Source: ZC4RG30 sp049841155
Lineage (GTDB): Bacteria; Pseudomonadota; Gammaproteobacteria; Steroidobacterales; Steroidobacteraceae
Direction: 5' to 3'
Assembly (NCBI GenBank): GCA_049841155.1
Contig: JASGHI010000003.1
Span: forward strand, 1,860,001-1,924,000
DNA: 64,000 nucleotides
Shown here: positions 38,974 through 48,653 of the stretch, piece after piece
Layout of the letters: each line of letters begins with the position of its first letter
Position numbering within the stretch: position 1 is the first letter of the stretch
The notes under the pieces: model-generated
Database searches by the model: none
What the model saw: only the letters and a program-made list of their open reading frames with translations
Told to the model about the DNA's origin: nothing
Translations under genes and position numbers: made by a program

Positions 38974-41160
38974 TTAGTTGACGTTGACGCCTTCGCGCAG
39001 GATCTTCGGCGTCACGAAGATCAGCAGCTCGTCCTTGTTGCTGACGCGGCTGGTGGTCTTGAACAGCCGGCCCAGCACCGGCACGTCTCCGAGGTACGGC
39101 ACTTTCTTCTCGTTCTCGCGGCGCTCGGTCTCGAGGATGCCGCCCAGCACGACGGTCTGGCCGTCGCCGATGAACACCGTGGTGCTGATCTCGCTGGTGT
39201 CGATGGAAGGCACGTTCACGCCGCCGGTGGTCACGATGACCTGGCCCACGCGGTCTTTCTGCACATTGATGTCGAGGATCAGCCGGTTGTCGGGCGTGAT
39301 CAGCGGCGTCACGCGCAGGCTCAGCTCGGCCTTCTTGAACTGGATGGTGGCAGCACCGCTGGAGGCCGCTTCCTGGTAGGGAATCTCGGTGCCCTGCGCG
39401 ATCAGCGCCTCCTTCTGGTTCGCGGTGATCACGCGCGGCGAGGAGACCACTTCACCCTTGCCTTCGGATTGCGCCGCCGACAGCTCCAGGTCGACGATAT
39501 AGTCCGAGCCCAGCACCATCAGCGCGAGGCTGCCGGCGGGGTTGGCTATCGGCATGTTCACGTTGTAACGGTTCGATGCGGTGGATCCGGTGGGCACCTT
39601 GACCGGATAGGGCGAGCCCGAACCGCCCGACAGGTTCGTCAGTGCCGAACTGAGGATGGTATCGGCGGCGGCGGCCGTGCCGGTGGTCGAGTACAGGCCG
39701 TCGTTGCCGTTGCGGGCGGTGCCGGTAAAGCCGGCGCGCACCCCGAGGTCGCGCGCGAAATCCTCGCTCACGACCACGATGCGGGCCTCGATCAGCACCT
39801 GACGCACGGGAATGTCGAGCGTCGCGACCAGCTGCCGGATGTTGGCGATGCTGTCGGCGGTATCCTGGATCAGCAGGGTGTTGGTACGCTCGTCGATGGT
39901 CACCGAACCGCGGCCCGACAGCAGCGACTTGCCGCCGCTGCTTGCGGCACCGGCGCCGCCCTGCGCGCGGATCAGCGAGGCGATGTCACCGGCCTTAGCG
40001 TAGTTGACCTGGAGGTACTCGGTGCGCAGCGGCGCCAGTTCCTGGATGTCCTTCTTCGCGGCAAGATCGGCCTTCTCGCGGGCAGAGAGCTCTTCGGCCG
40101 GCGCCACGATGATGACGTTGTCCTGCTTGCGCTTGTCCAGGCCCTTGAGGCGCAGCACCACGTCCAGCGCCTGATCCCAGGGCACGTTCTGCAGGCGCAT
40201 GGTGACGCTGCCGGAGACTGAATCGCTGACCACGATGTTCTGCCCGCCGGTATCGGCCAGCAGCTGCAGGAAGGCGCGGGTCTCGATGTCCTGGAAGTTG
40301 GCGCTCATGCGCTCGCCGGTGTAGACCGGCTTGTCATCCACCTGCGCACGCACCTGGCGCTGCGGCTGCAGCTCGATGATGTACTGGTCGTCGGCCTGGT
40401 AGGCGAGCTGCTCGAAATCGCCCGAGCCGGAAATGACCAGCCGCGCACCGCTGGCGTCATGCAGCGCATCGAAACTGGACACGGGCGTCGCGAAATCGGC
40501 CACATCGTAGCGGCGCTGCAGGCTCTGCGGCAGGTCGGTGCCGGCGAAATCGGCGATCACCTGGTTGCCCTGCTGGCGCAGGTTGATCTGCGTGCGCGGG
40601 TCGGTGAGCTTGACGACGACACGGCCGGTGCCGTCGTTGCCGCGGCGGAAATCGAGGCTCTGGATGGAGCGGCGAGCACTGGTGGCCGCAACCGGCGCCG
40701 GGCGCGCAGCGGTTGCAGCGGCAGTGCCGGCCGGACGAGCGACGTCACCCAGCGTCACCAGAATGCGGTTGCCGTCAACGCGCGTCTGGTAGGGCAGCAT
40801 GCGGTCCAGGTTCAGCACCAGGCGCGTGCGGCCACCGGCCTCGGCGGCGAGGATGGTATCGAGGCCGGCGCTGCGCACGTCGATGCGGCGCTGGGGCACA
40901 GCCAGGGCTGTATCGGCGAGATCAAAGGAGATGCGCGCCGGATTGTCGATGGCGAAGGAGACGGGTTCGGCCGCGGGCTGCGCCAGAGTCAGCGCCAGCT
41001 GCAGCCCCTGCCCCCCCATGGGCTGCACGTCGATCGACTGCAGGGTGTTCGCCGGCGCATCGGCCGCGGGGGCCGTGGCCGCGAAGCTGCTGCCCAGCAC
41101 GAGCGTTGCTGCGAGCAGCAGCCGCTTGAGCGTGGTGGGAACGGCGATAGTACGGTTCAT
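38974..41160 (-). CDS. pilQ: Type IV pilus secretin
   Basis: PilQ forms the outer-membrane pore for pilus fibres. The 728-residue product has a signal peptide (LKRLLLAATLVLGSSFAATAPA), AMIN-type domains in the first about 300 residues and an STN/N0 domain. N1 follows, and the C-terminal secretin domain has VPYLGDVPVLGRLFK and ELLIFVTPKIL. I use ATG at 41160, 9 nt after GGGAG. Upstream in-frame ATGs at 41166 and 41184 are possible, the last overlapping pilP by 4 nt. Confidence 0.94.
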   Translation of the reverse strand: MNRTIAVPTTLKRLLLAATLVLGSSFAATAPAADAPANTLQSIDVQPMGGQGLQLALTLAQPAAEPVSFAIDNPARISFDLADTALAVPQRRIDVRSAGLDTILAAEAGGRTRLVLNLDRMLPYQTRVDGNRILVTLGDVARPAGTAAATAARPAPVAATSARRSIQSLDFRRGNDGTGRVVVKLTDPRTQINLRQQGNQVIADFAGTDLPQSLQRRYDVADFATPVSSFDALHDASGARLVISGSGDFEQLAYQADDQYIIELQPQRQVRAQVDDKPVYTGERMSANFQDIETRAFLQLLADTGGQNIVVSDSVSGSVTMRLQNVPWDQALDVVLRLKGLDKRKQDNVIIVAPAEELSAREKADLAAKKDIQELAPLRTEYLQVNYAKAGDIASLIRAQGGAGAASSGGKSLLSGRGSVTIDERTNTLLIQDTADSIANIRQLVATLDIPVRQVLIEARIVVVSEDFARDLGVRAGFTGTARNGNDGLYSTTGTAAAADTILSSALTNLSGGSGSPYPVKVPTGSTASNRYNVNMPIANPAGSLALMVLGSDYIVDLELSAAQSEGKGEVVSSPRVITANQKEALIAQGTEIPYQEAASSGAATIQFKKAELSLRVTPLITPDNRLILDINVQKDRVGQVIVTTGGVNVPSIDTSEISTTVFIGDGQTVVLGGILETERRENEKKVPYLGDVPVLGRLFKTTSRVSNKDELLIFVTPKILREGVNVN

Positions 41161-41180
41161 TCGCATGATCTCCCTGCCGG

Positions 41181-41678
41181 TCATTCGTTCAACGCGAGCG
41201 CGGCGGTGCGCTCCATGTAGCCGCCAAGCCCATCGGGAACGATCTCAGTCACATTGATGCGCGAGGGTTCGATGGTAGTGATACGGCCATCGTTCTGGCC
41301 GATGTAGTTGCCCGGCAGCACGCGATGCACGAGGCCGTCGCGGGTGCGGACGAGTCCGTAGTTGCGGCCGCCGAGGCGCAGCGTGCCGACCATGGTGAGC
41401 GTATCGAGCGAGAACTGCTCGAGGAACTCGCGATTGCGCTTCACGTCGGGGCGCAGGCCCTGCTGGGACGAAGCCGAGCCGCCGGGAACGAAGGGCGAGC
41501 GCTTGCCCTGCGCGGTGTAGAAGAAGCTCTCGTAGGGCTTCACTTCCGGCAGTGCCTCGACACCGCCGGGCTGCTCCTGCTTGGTCCGGGCGATGAAGCT
41601 CTGCAGGTCTGCATCCTTGGTGGAGCAGCCGGCGGCCAGCAGCGCCGCCGCGATCAGGACCATGGTGGCGGATTTCAT
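41181..41678 (-). CDS. pilP: Type IV pilus alignment-complex lipoprotein
   Basis: A 165-residue inner-membrane lipoprotein (lipobox LLAAGC, Cys18). It has the linker typical of PilP followed by a beta-domain with RSPFVPG, LDTLTMVGTLRLGGRNYGLVRTRDGLVHRV and GNYIGQNDGRI. PilP links PilN/PilO to the secretin PilQ. Start and stop regions overlap the neighbours (ATGA), so the operon is tightly coupled. Confidence 0.94.
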   Translation of the reverse strand: MKSATMVLIAAALLAAGCSTKDADLQSFIARTKQEQPGGVEALPEVKPYESFFYTAQGKRSPFVPGGSASSQQGLRPDVKRNREFLEQFSLDTLTMVGTLRLGGRNYGLVRTRDGLVHRVLPGNYIGQNDGRITTIEPSRINVTEIVPDGLGGYMERTAALALNE

Positions 41679-42331
41679 GAAGAGCTCGAGCCTCGCGTGG
41701 TCTTCCGGGCCGCATTCTTTTCAGCCTCGGCCGCGGCGATCTCCTCGTCATCGAGGTAGCGGTAGGTCTTGGCTGTCACGTCCAGCTGCAGCCTGTCGTA
41801 TGCGTCCTTGGTCGCCGGCTTGATCTCGACATTGTGCAGCGTGACGATCCGCGGCAGCGCCGCAATGCCGCTGACGAACTCGCCCATCTGGTGGTAGCTG
41901 CCGGTAAGGCGGATCTTGATGGGCAGCTCGGCGTAGAAATCCTTGTTCTCCTGCGGCATGGGCTGGAACAGCTGCTGTTCCAGGCCGGCCGCAAGGCCCG
42001 TCTGCGAGATATCCACCAGCAGGTTCGGCACCTCGGTCTTGCCCGGCAGCTGCCGCAGCATCGCGCCGAAGGAGCGCTCGATGTCCGCCAGCTGCTGCTT
42101 GTACAGATCGAGGTTCACGGCCTTGGCGTGCTTGGTACGGAACTCGCTGCGCAGGTTCAGCTCCTCCGCTTCGTGCTGGGCCAGCTCGTCCTTGTTGTTG
42201 TTCCAGACGACGAACCACAGCAGCAGCAGCGACAGCAGCACGAAGGCGATGGCGATCACGCCGGCGCGCACCACCAGAGGCCAGCGGCCCGGGTCGCGCG
42301 GATCGAGTTGACGCAGTTCTTCTAGATTCAT
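41675..42331 (-). CDS. pilO: Type IV pilus alignment-complex protein PilO
   Basis: A 218-residue inner-membrane protein: short cytoplasmic tail, one helix (about 24-43), coiled coil (about 48-95), then a ferredoxin-like domain. MNLEELRQLDPRDPGRWPL resembles other PilO N-termini. LPGKTEVPNLLVDISQTGLAAGL and FPMPQENKDFYAELPI-type segments are typical of the family. It forms heterodimers with PilN. It overlaps pilN and pilP by 4 nt each. Confidence 0.92.
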   Translation of the reverse strand: MNLEELRQLDPRDPGRWPLVVRAGVIAIAFVLLSLLLLWFVVWNNNKDELAQHEAEELNLRSEFRTKHAKAVNLDLYKQQLADIERSFGAMLRQLPGKTEVPNLLVDISQTGLAAGLEQQLFQPMPQENKDFYAELPIKIRLTGSYHQMGEFVSGIAALPRIVTLHNVEIKPATKDAYDRLQLDVTAKTYRYLDDEEIAAAEAEKNAARKTTRGSSSS

Positions 42332-42924
42332 TTTGTCGCCCTCGCCTTGGCAACCTGCGGCGTGGCCTGTTTGCCATCGTCCGCGAGCGTGGACACCTGG
42401 TCAGCGTATAGCGTGAAATCGCTGCCCAGCGGATTGTCCTTCTTGCTCTCAACCACCTCGAGCTCGGGATTCTTCAGCCACTGCGAGGAATCGATGTTGC
42501 GCATGAACGAGGACACGCGGGTGGAGGACTGGGCCACGCCCTGGATCTTGAAACGCGGCCCGGTCTGGGTGATGCCCGTGAGATAGGTACCGTCGGGCAG
42601 TGTCGTCACCAGCGTATCGAACACATGGACGATTTCCGGCCGCGAGCGCTGCAGTTTCTCGATGATCTGCATGCGCGCGATGAACTGCTGCTTCTGCGTC
42701 TCGAGGGAGTTGATCTCCTCGATCTTCTTGTCGAGCACCTGGATCTCCGAGCGCAGCAGCTGGTTGCGCTGCATCTGGGAGTCGATCATCGAGCGGATGA
42801 AGAGATAGCCGGCACCGGCCACGACCAGCGCGGCTGCCGCCGCGGCCGCCAGGCCCACGGTGAAGGCCATCTTGCGTTCGTTGCGCTGCTGCTCGCGCCA
42901 GGGAAGCAGGTTTATGCGAGGCAT
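42328..42924 (-). CDS. pilN: Type IV pilus alignment-complex protein PilN
   Basis: A 198-residue protein. The N-terminal MPRINLLPWREQQR is the cytoplasmic motif that binds PilM; one transmembrane helix follows (about 24-46), then a coiled coil and a periplasmic ferredoxin-like domain. Its start overlaps the pilM stop by 1 nt (TGATG) and its stop overlaps pilO by 4 nt. Confidence 0.94.
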   Translation of the reverse strand: MPRINLLPWREQQRNERKMAFTVGLAAAAAAALVVAGAGYLFIRSMIDSQMQRNQLLRSEIQVLDKKIEEINSLETQKQQFIARMQIIEKLQRSRPEIVHVFDTLVTTLPDGTYLTGITQTGPRFKIQGVAQSSTRVSSFMRNIDSSQWLKNPELEVVESKKDNPLGSDFTLYADQVSTLADDGKQATPQVAKARATK

Positions 42925-43988
42925 CAGTCGAAACTCCGCAGGGCGAGGCCGCAGGCGGTCAGCAGTGCCGTGGCGTCGCGCTGCACCGCCTGGGCGCGCG
43001 CGCGCGAGGACAGACGCATCTGGCCGAGGGGATCACCCTTCTCGGCGGGCACGCCGATGCGGCTCTGCACCACCTCGGCAGCGCCGGGGATGTTGGCGCA
43101 ACCACCGCACAGCAGGATCTTCTCCGGCTGCTCGCGGCCCGAGCCCGAGGCCAGGAAGAACTGCAGCGAGCGGCTGATCTGCTGCGTCATGTCGTCGATG
43201 AAGGGGTCGAGCACTTCGGTCTGGTAGTTCGCCGGCAGGCCGCCTTCCTTCTTCGCGCGGCCGGCCTCCTCGAGCGACAGCCCGTAGGTGCGCATGATCT
43301 CCTCGGTGAGCTGATTGCCGCCGAAGTTGAAATCCCGCGTGTAGATGACCTTGAGGTTGCGCAGCACGCTGAAGGTCGTGGTGCTGGCGCCGAAGTCCAC
43401 CACCGCAATGGAGCGGTCGATGCCGCCGTCGGGCATCTGGTGGGTCATGAGCTTGCAGGCATTCTCGAGCGCGAAGGCCTCGACATCGACGATGCGGGCC
43501 GTGAGCCCCGCGGCCGCCACGGCGGCGCGGCGCTGCTCGACGTTCTCCGAGCGCGTGGCCACCAGCAGCACGTCAATGGATTCCGGGTCCTTCTCCGAGT
43601 TGCCGAGCACCTCGAAGTCGTAGGCCACCTCGTCCATCGGGAAGGGGATGTACTGGTCGGCCTGCATTTCGACCTGGGCCTCCAGGTCCGCTTCCTTGAG
43701 GCTGCGCGGCATCTGGATGACCTTGGTGATGGCCGCATCGCCGCTGATGGCGATGGCAACCTCCTTCGTCCGGGCCCCGGCACGGCGCGCCGCGCGGCCT
43801 ATCGCCTCGCCAATGGCATCGGCATCGACGATGGCCTTTTCGTTCATGGCGTTCTGCGGAGTGGGCTCGGCAGCGTAGGAATCCACGCTGTAATGCCCCC
43901 CCGACATGGACAGCTCAATGAGCTTTATCGACGACGGAGTGATATCGAGGCCCAGTACGGGACGGTGTTTTCGTGAAAAAAGAAACAC
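42924..43988 (-). CDS. pilM: Type IV pilus actin-like protein PilM
   Basis: A 354-residue actin-like ATPase with LGLDITPSSIKLIELS (phosphate 1), IAVVDFGASTTTFSVL (phosphate 2), NFGGNQLTEEI and LLCGGCANIPG. It binds the PilN tail on the cytoplasmic side. GTG at 43988 has a good AAGGGAG Shine-Dalgarno. The gene is divergent from the penicillin-binding protein gene, an arrangement conserved in pseudomonads and relatives. Confidence 0.95.
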   Translation of the reverse strand: MFLFSRKHRPVLGLDITPSSIKLIELSMSGGHYSVDSYAAEPTPQNAMNEKAIVDADAIGEAIGRAARRAGARTKEVAIAISGDAAITKVIQMPRSLKEADLEAQVEMQADQYIPFPMDEVAYDFEVLGNSEKDPESIDVLLVATRSENVEQRRAAVAAAGLTARIVDVEAFALENACKLMTHQMPDGGIDRSIAVVDFGASTTTFSVLRNLKVIYTRDFNFGGNQLTEEIMRTYGLSLEEAGRAKKEGGLPANYQTEVLDPFIDDMTQQISRSLQFFLASGSGREQPEKILLCGGCANIPGAAEVVQSRIGVPAEKGDPLGQMRLSSRARAQAVQRDATALLTACGLALRSFD

Positions 43989-44051
43989 TGTTCTCCCTTA
44001 TATATCAACAGGTTATCCGCCTAACCGTGGCGAAGCCTGATATCCTCGGCA

Positions 44052-44080
44052 AATATATCGCACGCAAAGGTTAAATTGAA
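44052..44080 (-). promoter_or_regulatory. Candidate promoter of the pilMNOPQ operon
   Basis: On the minus strand, TTCAAT (44075-44080) and TATATT (44052-44057) are separated by exactly 17 nt, about 60 nt before the pilM start codon. The -10 matches 5 of 6 consensus positions, the -35 only 3 of 6. The rest of the 202-nt pilM-ponA gap shows no other clear element. Confidence 0.4.
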
Positions 44081-44190
44081 CGTAACCACATCACATTGTT
44101 TTCTTGTGGCCGGAACATTTGTCCTGTACCCGCCCAGAGGGGAAACTGCGCCTGTATCGCTCAGGGGCGCAACCCGGGAATGCTGAATTC

Positions 44191-46758
44191 GTGAACCGCT
44201 CGATCCCCCGCTGGGTCCGCTGGCCCCTGATCCTCGTCGCAGGCCTGGTGCTGACCGGGTGCTTTGCCCTGGCCTGCACCTATGTCTATCTCGCGCCTTC
44301 CCTGCCCACGGCCGAGACCATGCACAGCGTGGAGCTGGCCGTGCCGCTGCGCGTCTACACCCGCAACGGCGGGCTGATCGCCCAGATCGGCGAGCAGCGG
44401 CGCATCCCGGTCACCTACGCCGACATTCCCGTCATCGTGCGCCAGGCGGTGCTGGCCGCCGAGGACGACCGCTTCTTCGAACACAGCGGCCTCGACTGGA
44501 TGGGCGTGGCCCGGGCGGTGGTGAAGAACGTGGCTACGGCCGCCGCCGGCCAGGGCGGCAGCACCATCACCCAGCAGACCGCGCGCAACATGTTCCTGAC
44601 GCTGGACAAGACCTTGCGGCGCAAGCTCTCCGAGGTGTTCGTCACCTACCGGATGGAGCGGGATTTCACCAAGGAGCAGATCCTCGCCACCTACCTCAAC
44701 GTGATCTTCTTCGGCCAGCGCAGCTACGGCATCGCGGCGGCGGCCGAGACGTTCTACGGCAAGCGCCTGCCGGATCTGACCGTGGCCGAGGCGGCGACGC
44801 TGGCCGGCATCATCCAACTTCCCTCGCGCTACAACCCGGTAACCAATCCCAAGGCCGCCGAGAACCGCCGCTCCTACGTGCTGCGGCGCATGACGCAGCT
44901 GGGTTACATCGACCAGGCGACCGCCGAGGCTGCCGCGAAGGAACCGGTCGCCTCCCGGGGCTTCGCGCCGGTGGTGGACGTGGAGGCTCCCTATGTCGCC
45001 GAGCTCGCGCGCCAGAAGGTGGTGGAGCTTTATGGCGAGGCGGCGGTCAACACCGGGCTCAAGGTGTTCACCACCATCGACGGGCGGCTGCAGGCGGATG
45101 CCAACCGCGCCTTGCGCGTCGGGCTCATCGAATACGACCGCCGCCACGGCTACCGCGGCGCCCTCGACCAGCTGACACTTCCTCCGGCACAGGCACCGGC
45201 CGAGCTGGACCGGGCGCTGGCCCCGTATCCTTCCGTGAGCCTGCTGCAACCGGCCGTGGTGCTGAAGGTTGCCGACACCTCCGCCACCATCCATGTGCGC
45301 GGTTATGGCCAGGCGCGCATCGGCTGGGACGGCATGTCCTGGGCCCGCAAGGCGCTGAAGAACAATGCCTTGGGCCCCAATCCGCGCAAGGCCGCCGATG
45401 TGCTGGCCGTGGGTGATGTGATCTACGCCATCACGGACCGGCGCGGCGCCGCGCAGCTCGCGCAGCTGCCCAAGGCGCAGTCGGCGCTGGTGGCGCTGGA
45501 TCCCCTCGATGGCGCCGTGGTTTCGATGGTCGGCGGCTTCGACTACTACAGCAACAAGTTCAACCGCGTGACCCAGGCGCGGCGCCAGCCGGGCTCGGGC
45601 TTCAAGCCGTTCTTCTATTCGGCCGCGCTGGAGCAGGGTTTCACGCCCGCCTCCATCATCCTCGATACGCCCGTGGTCCTCGACGGCAGCTCCGGCGAGG
45701 AGAACTGGCGCCCCAAGAACTCCGATGGCGGATTCGGCGGCCCGATGCGGCTGCGCGAGGCGCTGGTCCGCTCGCGCAACCTCGTGTCGATCCGCATCCT
45801 GCAAAACATCGGCGTGGATGTCGCCGTGGAGCACGCTGCCAAGTTCGGCTTCGACCCGGACAGCCTGCCGCACAATCTCACGTTGGCGCTGGGCACGCAG
45901 TCCGTCACGCCGCTGCAGATGGCCACGGGATTCGCCACGTTCGCGAACGGCGGTTTCAAGGTCGAGCCTTACTACATCGCGCGCATCGAGGATTCCAGCG
46001 GCAAGGCGATCTTCGAGGCCGAGCCGGTCATCGCCTGCCCGGAGTGCGAGGACCCGCAGGTCTTCAATCCGCCCGTGGCGCCCGCCAGCAACGAAGCCAC
46101 CAGCGATCCGGCGGGCGAACCTGCCAGCACCCTGCCCGCGCAGCTGCCGCTGGGAATCGCCTCCGTGTGGACGCCTCCCTACCACGACGCCGCGGCGCCC
46201 GAAGGACTGCGCGAGCTCGCGCAGCTGCAGGGCGGAGCAGGCTACCTGCCCGGCACGCGCCTGGCCCCCCGCGTGCTCTCGCCGCAGAACGCCTGGCTCA
46301 TGACCAACATCATGCAGGACGTGACCCGGCGCGGCACGGCCGCGCGCGTACGCGCGCTGGGCCGCAATGATCTGGCCGGCAAGACCGGCACCAACGGCGA
46401 GCGCGACACCTGGTTCAACGGCTTCAATTCACGGCTCGTCGCTTCGGTGTGGCTGGGCCAGGACGATGAGCAGTCTCTGGGCCGTGGCGAGGAAAGCACG
46501 CGCACCGCAGTGCCGATCTGGATGCTGTTCATGCGCGAGGCCCTGCGCAACGCGCCACCCATCACGATGCCGCGTCCTGGCGGACTCATCGACCTGAAGA
46601 TCTCTCCGTACATGGGCACGCTGGCCAGTCCCGAAGATCCGGACGCCATCACCGAGACCTTCATGATCCAGCATCTGCCGCGCGCACCGGAACCCGGCGA
46701 TCCATTCTATTCGCCTTCCGGCAGCAAGGAAGGCAACAGCAGCGACACGCTTTTCTAA
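44191..46758 (+). CDS. mrcA: Class A penicillin-binding protein 1A
   Basis: A bifunctional peptidoglycan synthase of 855 residues. It has one N-terminal transmembrane helix (about 8-30) and a glycosyltransferase 51 domain with AAEDDRFFEHSGLD (catalytic Glu91) and GQGGSTITQQTARN. Then comes an OB-like insert and a transpeptidase domain with SGFK (Ser469, Lys472), SRN, and KTGTNGERDTWF (Lys731). It polymerises and cross-links glycan strands in the periplasm. GTG at 44191 gives a normal N-terminus. An earlier TTG at 44104 would add 29 atypical residues. It is also called ponA in pseudomonads. Confidence 0.94.
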   Translation: MNRSIPRWVRWPLILVAGLVLTGCFALACTYVYLAPSLPTAETMHSVELAVPLRVYTRNGGLIAQIGEQRRIPVTYADIPVIVRQAVLAAEDDRFFEHSGLDWMGVARAVVKNVATAAAGQGGSTITQQTARNMFLTLDKTLRRKLSEVFVTYRMERDFTKEQILATYLNVIFFGQRSYGIAAAAETFYGKRLPDLTVAEAATLAGIIQLPSRYNPVTNPKAAENRRSYVLRRMTQLGYIDQATAEAAAKEPVASRGFAPVVDVEAPYVAELARQKVVELYGEAAVNTGLKVFTTIDGRLQADANRALRVGLIEYDRRHGYRGALDQLTLPPAQAPAELDRALAPYPSVSLLQPAVVLKVADTSATIHVRGYGQARIGWDGMSWARKALKNNALGPNPRKAADVLAVGDVIYAITDRRGAAQLAQLPKAQSALVALDPLDGAVVSMVGGFDYYSNKFNRVTQARRQPGSGFKPFFYSAALEQGFTPASIILDTPVVLDGSSGEENWRPKNSDGGFGGPMRLREALVRSRNLVSIRILQNIGVDVAVEHAAKFGFDPDSLPHNLTLALGTQSVTPLQMATGFATFANGGFKVEPYYIARIEDSSGKAIFEAEPVIACPECEDPQVFNPPVAPASNEATSDPAGEPASTLPAQLPLGIASVWTPPYHDAAAPEGLRELAQLQGGAGYLPGTRLAPRVLSPQNAWLMTNIMQDVTRRGTAARVRALGRNDLAGKTGTNGERDTWFNGFNSRLVASVWLGQDDEQSLGRGEESTRTAVPIWMLFMREALRNAPPITMPRPGGLIDLKISPYMGTLASPEDPDAITETFMIQHLPRAPEPGDPFYSPSGSKEGNSSDTLF

Positions 46759-46770
46759 TATGCTGCAGCC

Positions 46771-47379
46771 ATGCCCAAGCGCAGCCCCACCCGCGCCGAC
46801 CACCTGCGCAATGCCGTTGCGCAGGAGGCCGCCCGGCTGATGGCCGAGCACGGCATCCAGGATTACCTGGCTGCCAAACGCAAGGCCGCCGAACGCTACG
46901 GCGTCGTCGACGGTTCGGTACTGCCCAAGAACACCGAGATCGAAGCGGCCCTTGCCGCCTACCAGCGCCTGTTCGGCGGCGAGCAGCATGCCGGCAGTCT
47001 CGTCGGGCAGCGCCGCGTCGCACTGCAGGCCATGCAGCTGCTGGAAGAATTCGAGCCGCGGCTGGTGGGACCGGTGCTTACGGGCACGGCCACCGGCTAC
47101 GCCGACATCCAGCTGCATGTATTCACGGACAGCACCGAGTCCGTCTGCATGCACCTCATGGACCGGCGCTACGACTACGAGGTCTTCGAGCGCCGGCTGC
47201 GCATGCAGGCCGACCGGCAGATCACCGTGCCCGCCGTGCGCTTCGAAATGGGGGATGAAGCCATCGAGGCCATGGTGTTTCCCCGGGACGGCATCCGCCA
47301 AGCGCCGGTGAGTCCGGTGGACGGGAAGCCGATGCGCAGGGCCGGGATCAGGGAGGTGGAAACGCTGCTGGTGGAATGA
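46771..47379 (+). CDS. Conserved hypothetical protein
   Basis: A 202-residue soluble protein with no signal peptide. It has an N-terminal helical part (THADHLRNAV-like region, AARLMAEHGIQDYLAAKRKAAERYG), then EIEAALAAYQRLF and RLVGPVLTGTATGYADIQLHVFTDS. The last stretch faintly recalls the nucleotidyltransferase G-S/T-x-x-D pattern. I do not assign a function. It begins 12 nt after the PBP1A gene; TAATAT lies 9 nt before the start codon. It converges on the glycosyltransferase gene. Confidence 0.7.
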   Translation: MPKRSPTRADHLRNAVAQEAARLMAEHGIQDYLAAKRKAAERYGVVDGSVLPKNTEIEAALAAYQRLFGGEQHAGSLVGQRRVALQAMQLLEEFEPRLVGPVLTGTATGYADIQLHVFTDSTESVCMHLMDRRYDYEVFERRLRMQADRQITVPAVRFEMGDEAIEAMVFPRDGIRQAPVSPVDGKPMRRAGIREVETLLVE

Positions 47380-47391
47380 TGCGTGGCCGGT

Positions 47392-48630
47392 TCAGGCAAA
47401 AACGCTTCGGAGCAGTGCGCAGCGCTTGCCGTGCATGGCTTCATGCGTATGGTCTTCAGCGACGTCGCGGCCTGCCAGCCCGGCCTCGCGCAACAGGCCA
47501 GGCCGCCCAGCCAACATCAGCACTCGCGCATGCAGCTCATCCACCGAGCCGGTCTTGAATACCCAACCCGTATGACCATCGTCGACGCAGGACTCAAGAC
47601 CGGGAGTGGATGAGGCCACGACAGGCACGGCCTGGGAATAGGCGTCGTACACGACACGCGGCTGTTCGTCGCCGAGACTCGGCACCAGCACCGCATCATG
47701 GGCAGCGATGAGATCAAAGAAGGCGCGCCCATACGGCAGGGGCTGCAATACCTGCAGAAACCTCGCTCCCAGTCTGCGTGCTTCCTCTTCAAAGGCCGCG
47801 CGCATCTCGCCATCACCGATGACGGAGACTCGCACAGCGACACCTTCGCTCACCAGACGTCGCACCAGTTCCAGCACCAGCTCCGCACCCTTGTCCATGA
47901 CCAGCCTGCTGGCAAACAGCAAACGCAGCGGCTCACCACTGGCCGCAAGACGTGCGTCCCAGCGTTGCCGGGCCTGCGCGGCTGGCACGATGATCTCCGC
48001 ATCGATCCATGTGGCCGGATGCACGGCATAGCGGCCATGGCTTTGCGCTGCACGCAGTCCCGAAATGTATTCGGGCTGCGTTGCCACCAGCAGATCCGCG
48101 CGCGTGGCAAAAAAACGCGCGCACAGCTCATACGCCCAGAAAATCAGGCGTCGGCGCAGGGAACTTCCCGGCGGCGGCGTGCGCCACGGTGCACTCTCCA
48201 CGACCACAAACAGATTCTTGCGCAACAACAGGGCGAAGGCGCCCGCCGGCCAACCCGGTGGGTAAGGCCAACCCACCACGGTGGAATGGACAATATCGGC
48301 TTTGCGAACCTCGAGGAATATCCGCCACAGCGTGGCCGGGAGGTTGAGCAGGGCCCGCAGCCGCGTCTCCTGGGAGGGCAACAGCGCCGCTTCGAAGCCG
48401 GCCTGATCGGGCAGCATTTTCAATCCGGCCGCATCCGGATCGCCCCGCAACGATTCGCGTGGCGCGAGCAACACCAGCTGCCTGATGTAGGCCAGATGCA
48501 GAAGCATATCCTTGTGCCACAGAGGATCGATCCATCTGCGACCGTCCGCATCAACCAGAACCGGGATGGGAACAACCAGTAGATAGCGTTGATGGATGCT
48601 GCATACAGGACCGATATCTGCCATAAGCAT
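47392..48630 (-). CDS. GT4-type glycosyltransferase
   Basis: A 412-residue glycosyltransferase with the GT-B fold. The C-terminal half has LRLLFASRLVMDKGAELVLELVRRL (donor-site region), VSVIGDGEMRAAFEEEA and VLVPSLGDEQPRVVYDAYSQAVPVVASSTPGLESCV (E-x7-E-like nucleotide-sugar site). The N-terminal half is the acceptor domain. The start is ATG 48630 or the ATG two codons later. Neither has a Shine-Dalgarno, but TATACT lies 5 nt upstream. It is the last gene of a minus-strand set that begins with the SCO1-like gene. Confidence 0.85.
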   Translation of the reverse strand: MLMADIGPVCSIHQRYLLVVPIPVLVDADGRRWIDPLWHKDMLLHLAYIRQLVLLAPRESLRGDPDAAGLKMLPDQAGFEAALLPSQETRLRALLNLPATLWRIFLEVRKADIVHSTVVGWPYPPGWPAGAFALLLRKNLFVVVESAPWRTPPPGSSLRRRLIFWAYELCARFFATRADLLVATQPEYISGLRAAQSHGRYAVHPATWIDAEIIVPAAQARQRWDARLAASGEPLRLLFASRLVMDKGAELVLELVRRLVSEGVAVRVSVIGDGEMRAAFEEEARRLGARFLQVLQPLPYGRAFFDLIAAHDAVLVPSLGDEQPRVVYDAYSQAVPVVASSTPGLESCVDDGHTGWVFKTGSVDELHARVLMLAGRPGLLREAGLAGRDVAEDHTHEAMHGKRCALLRSVFA

Positions 48631-48653
48631 TCTTAAGTATAGCGCCAGGACAT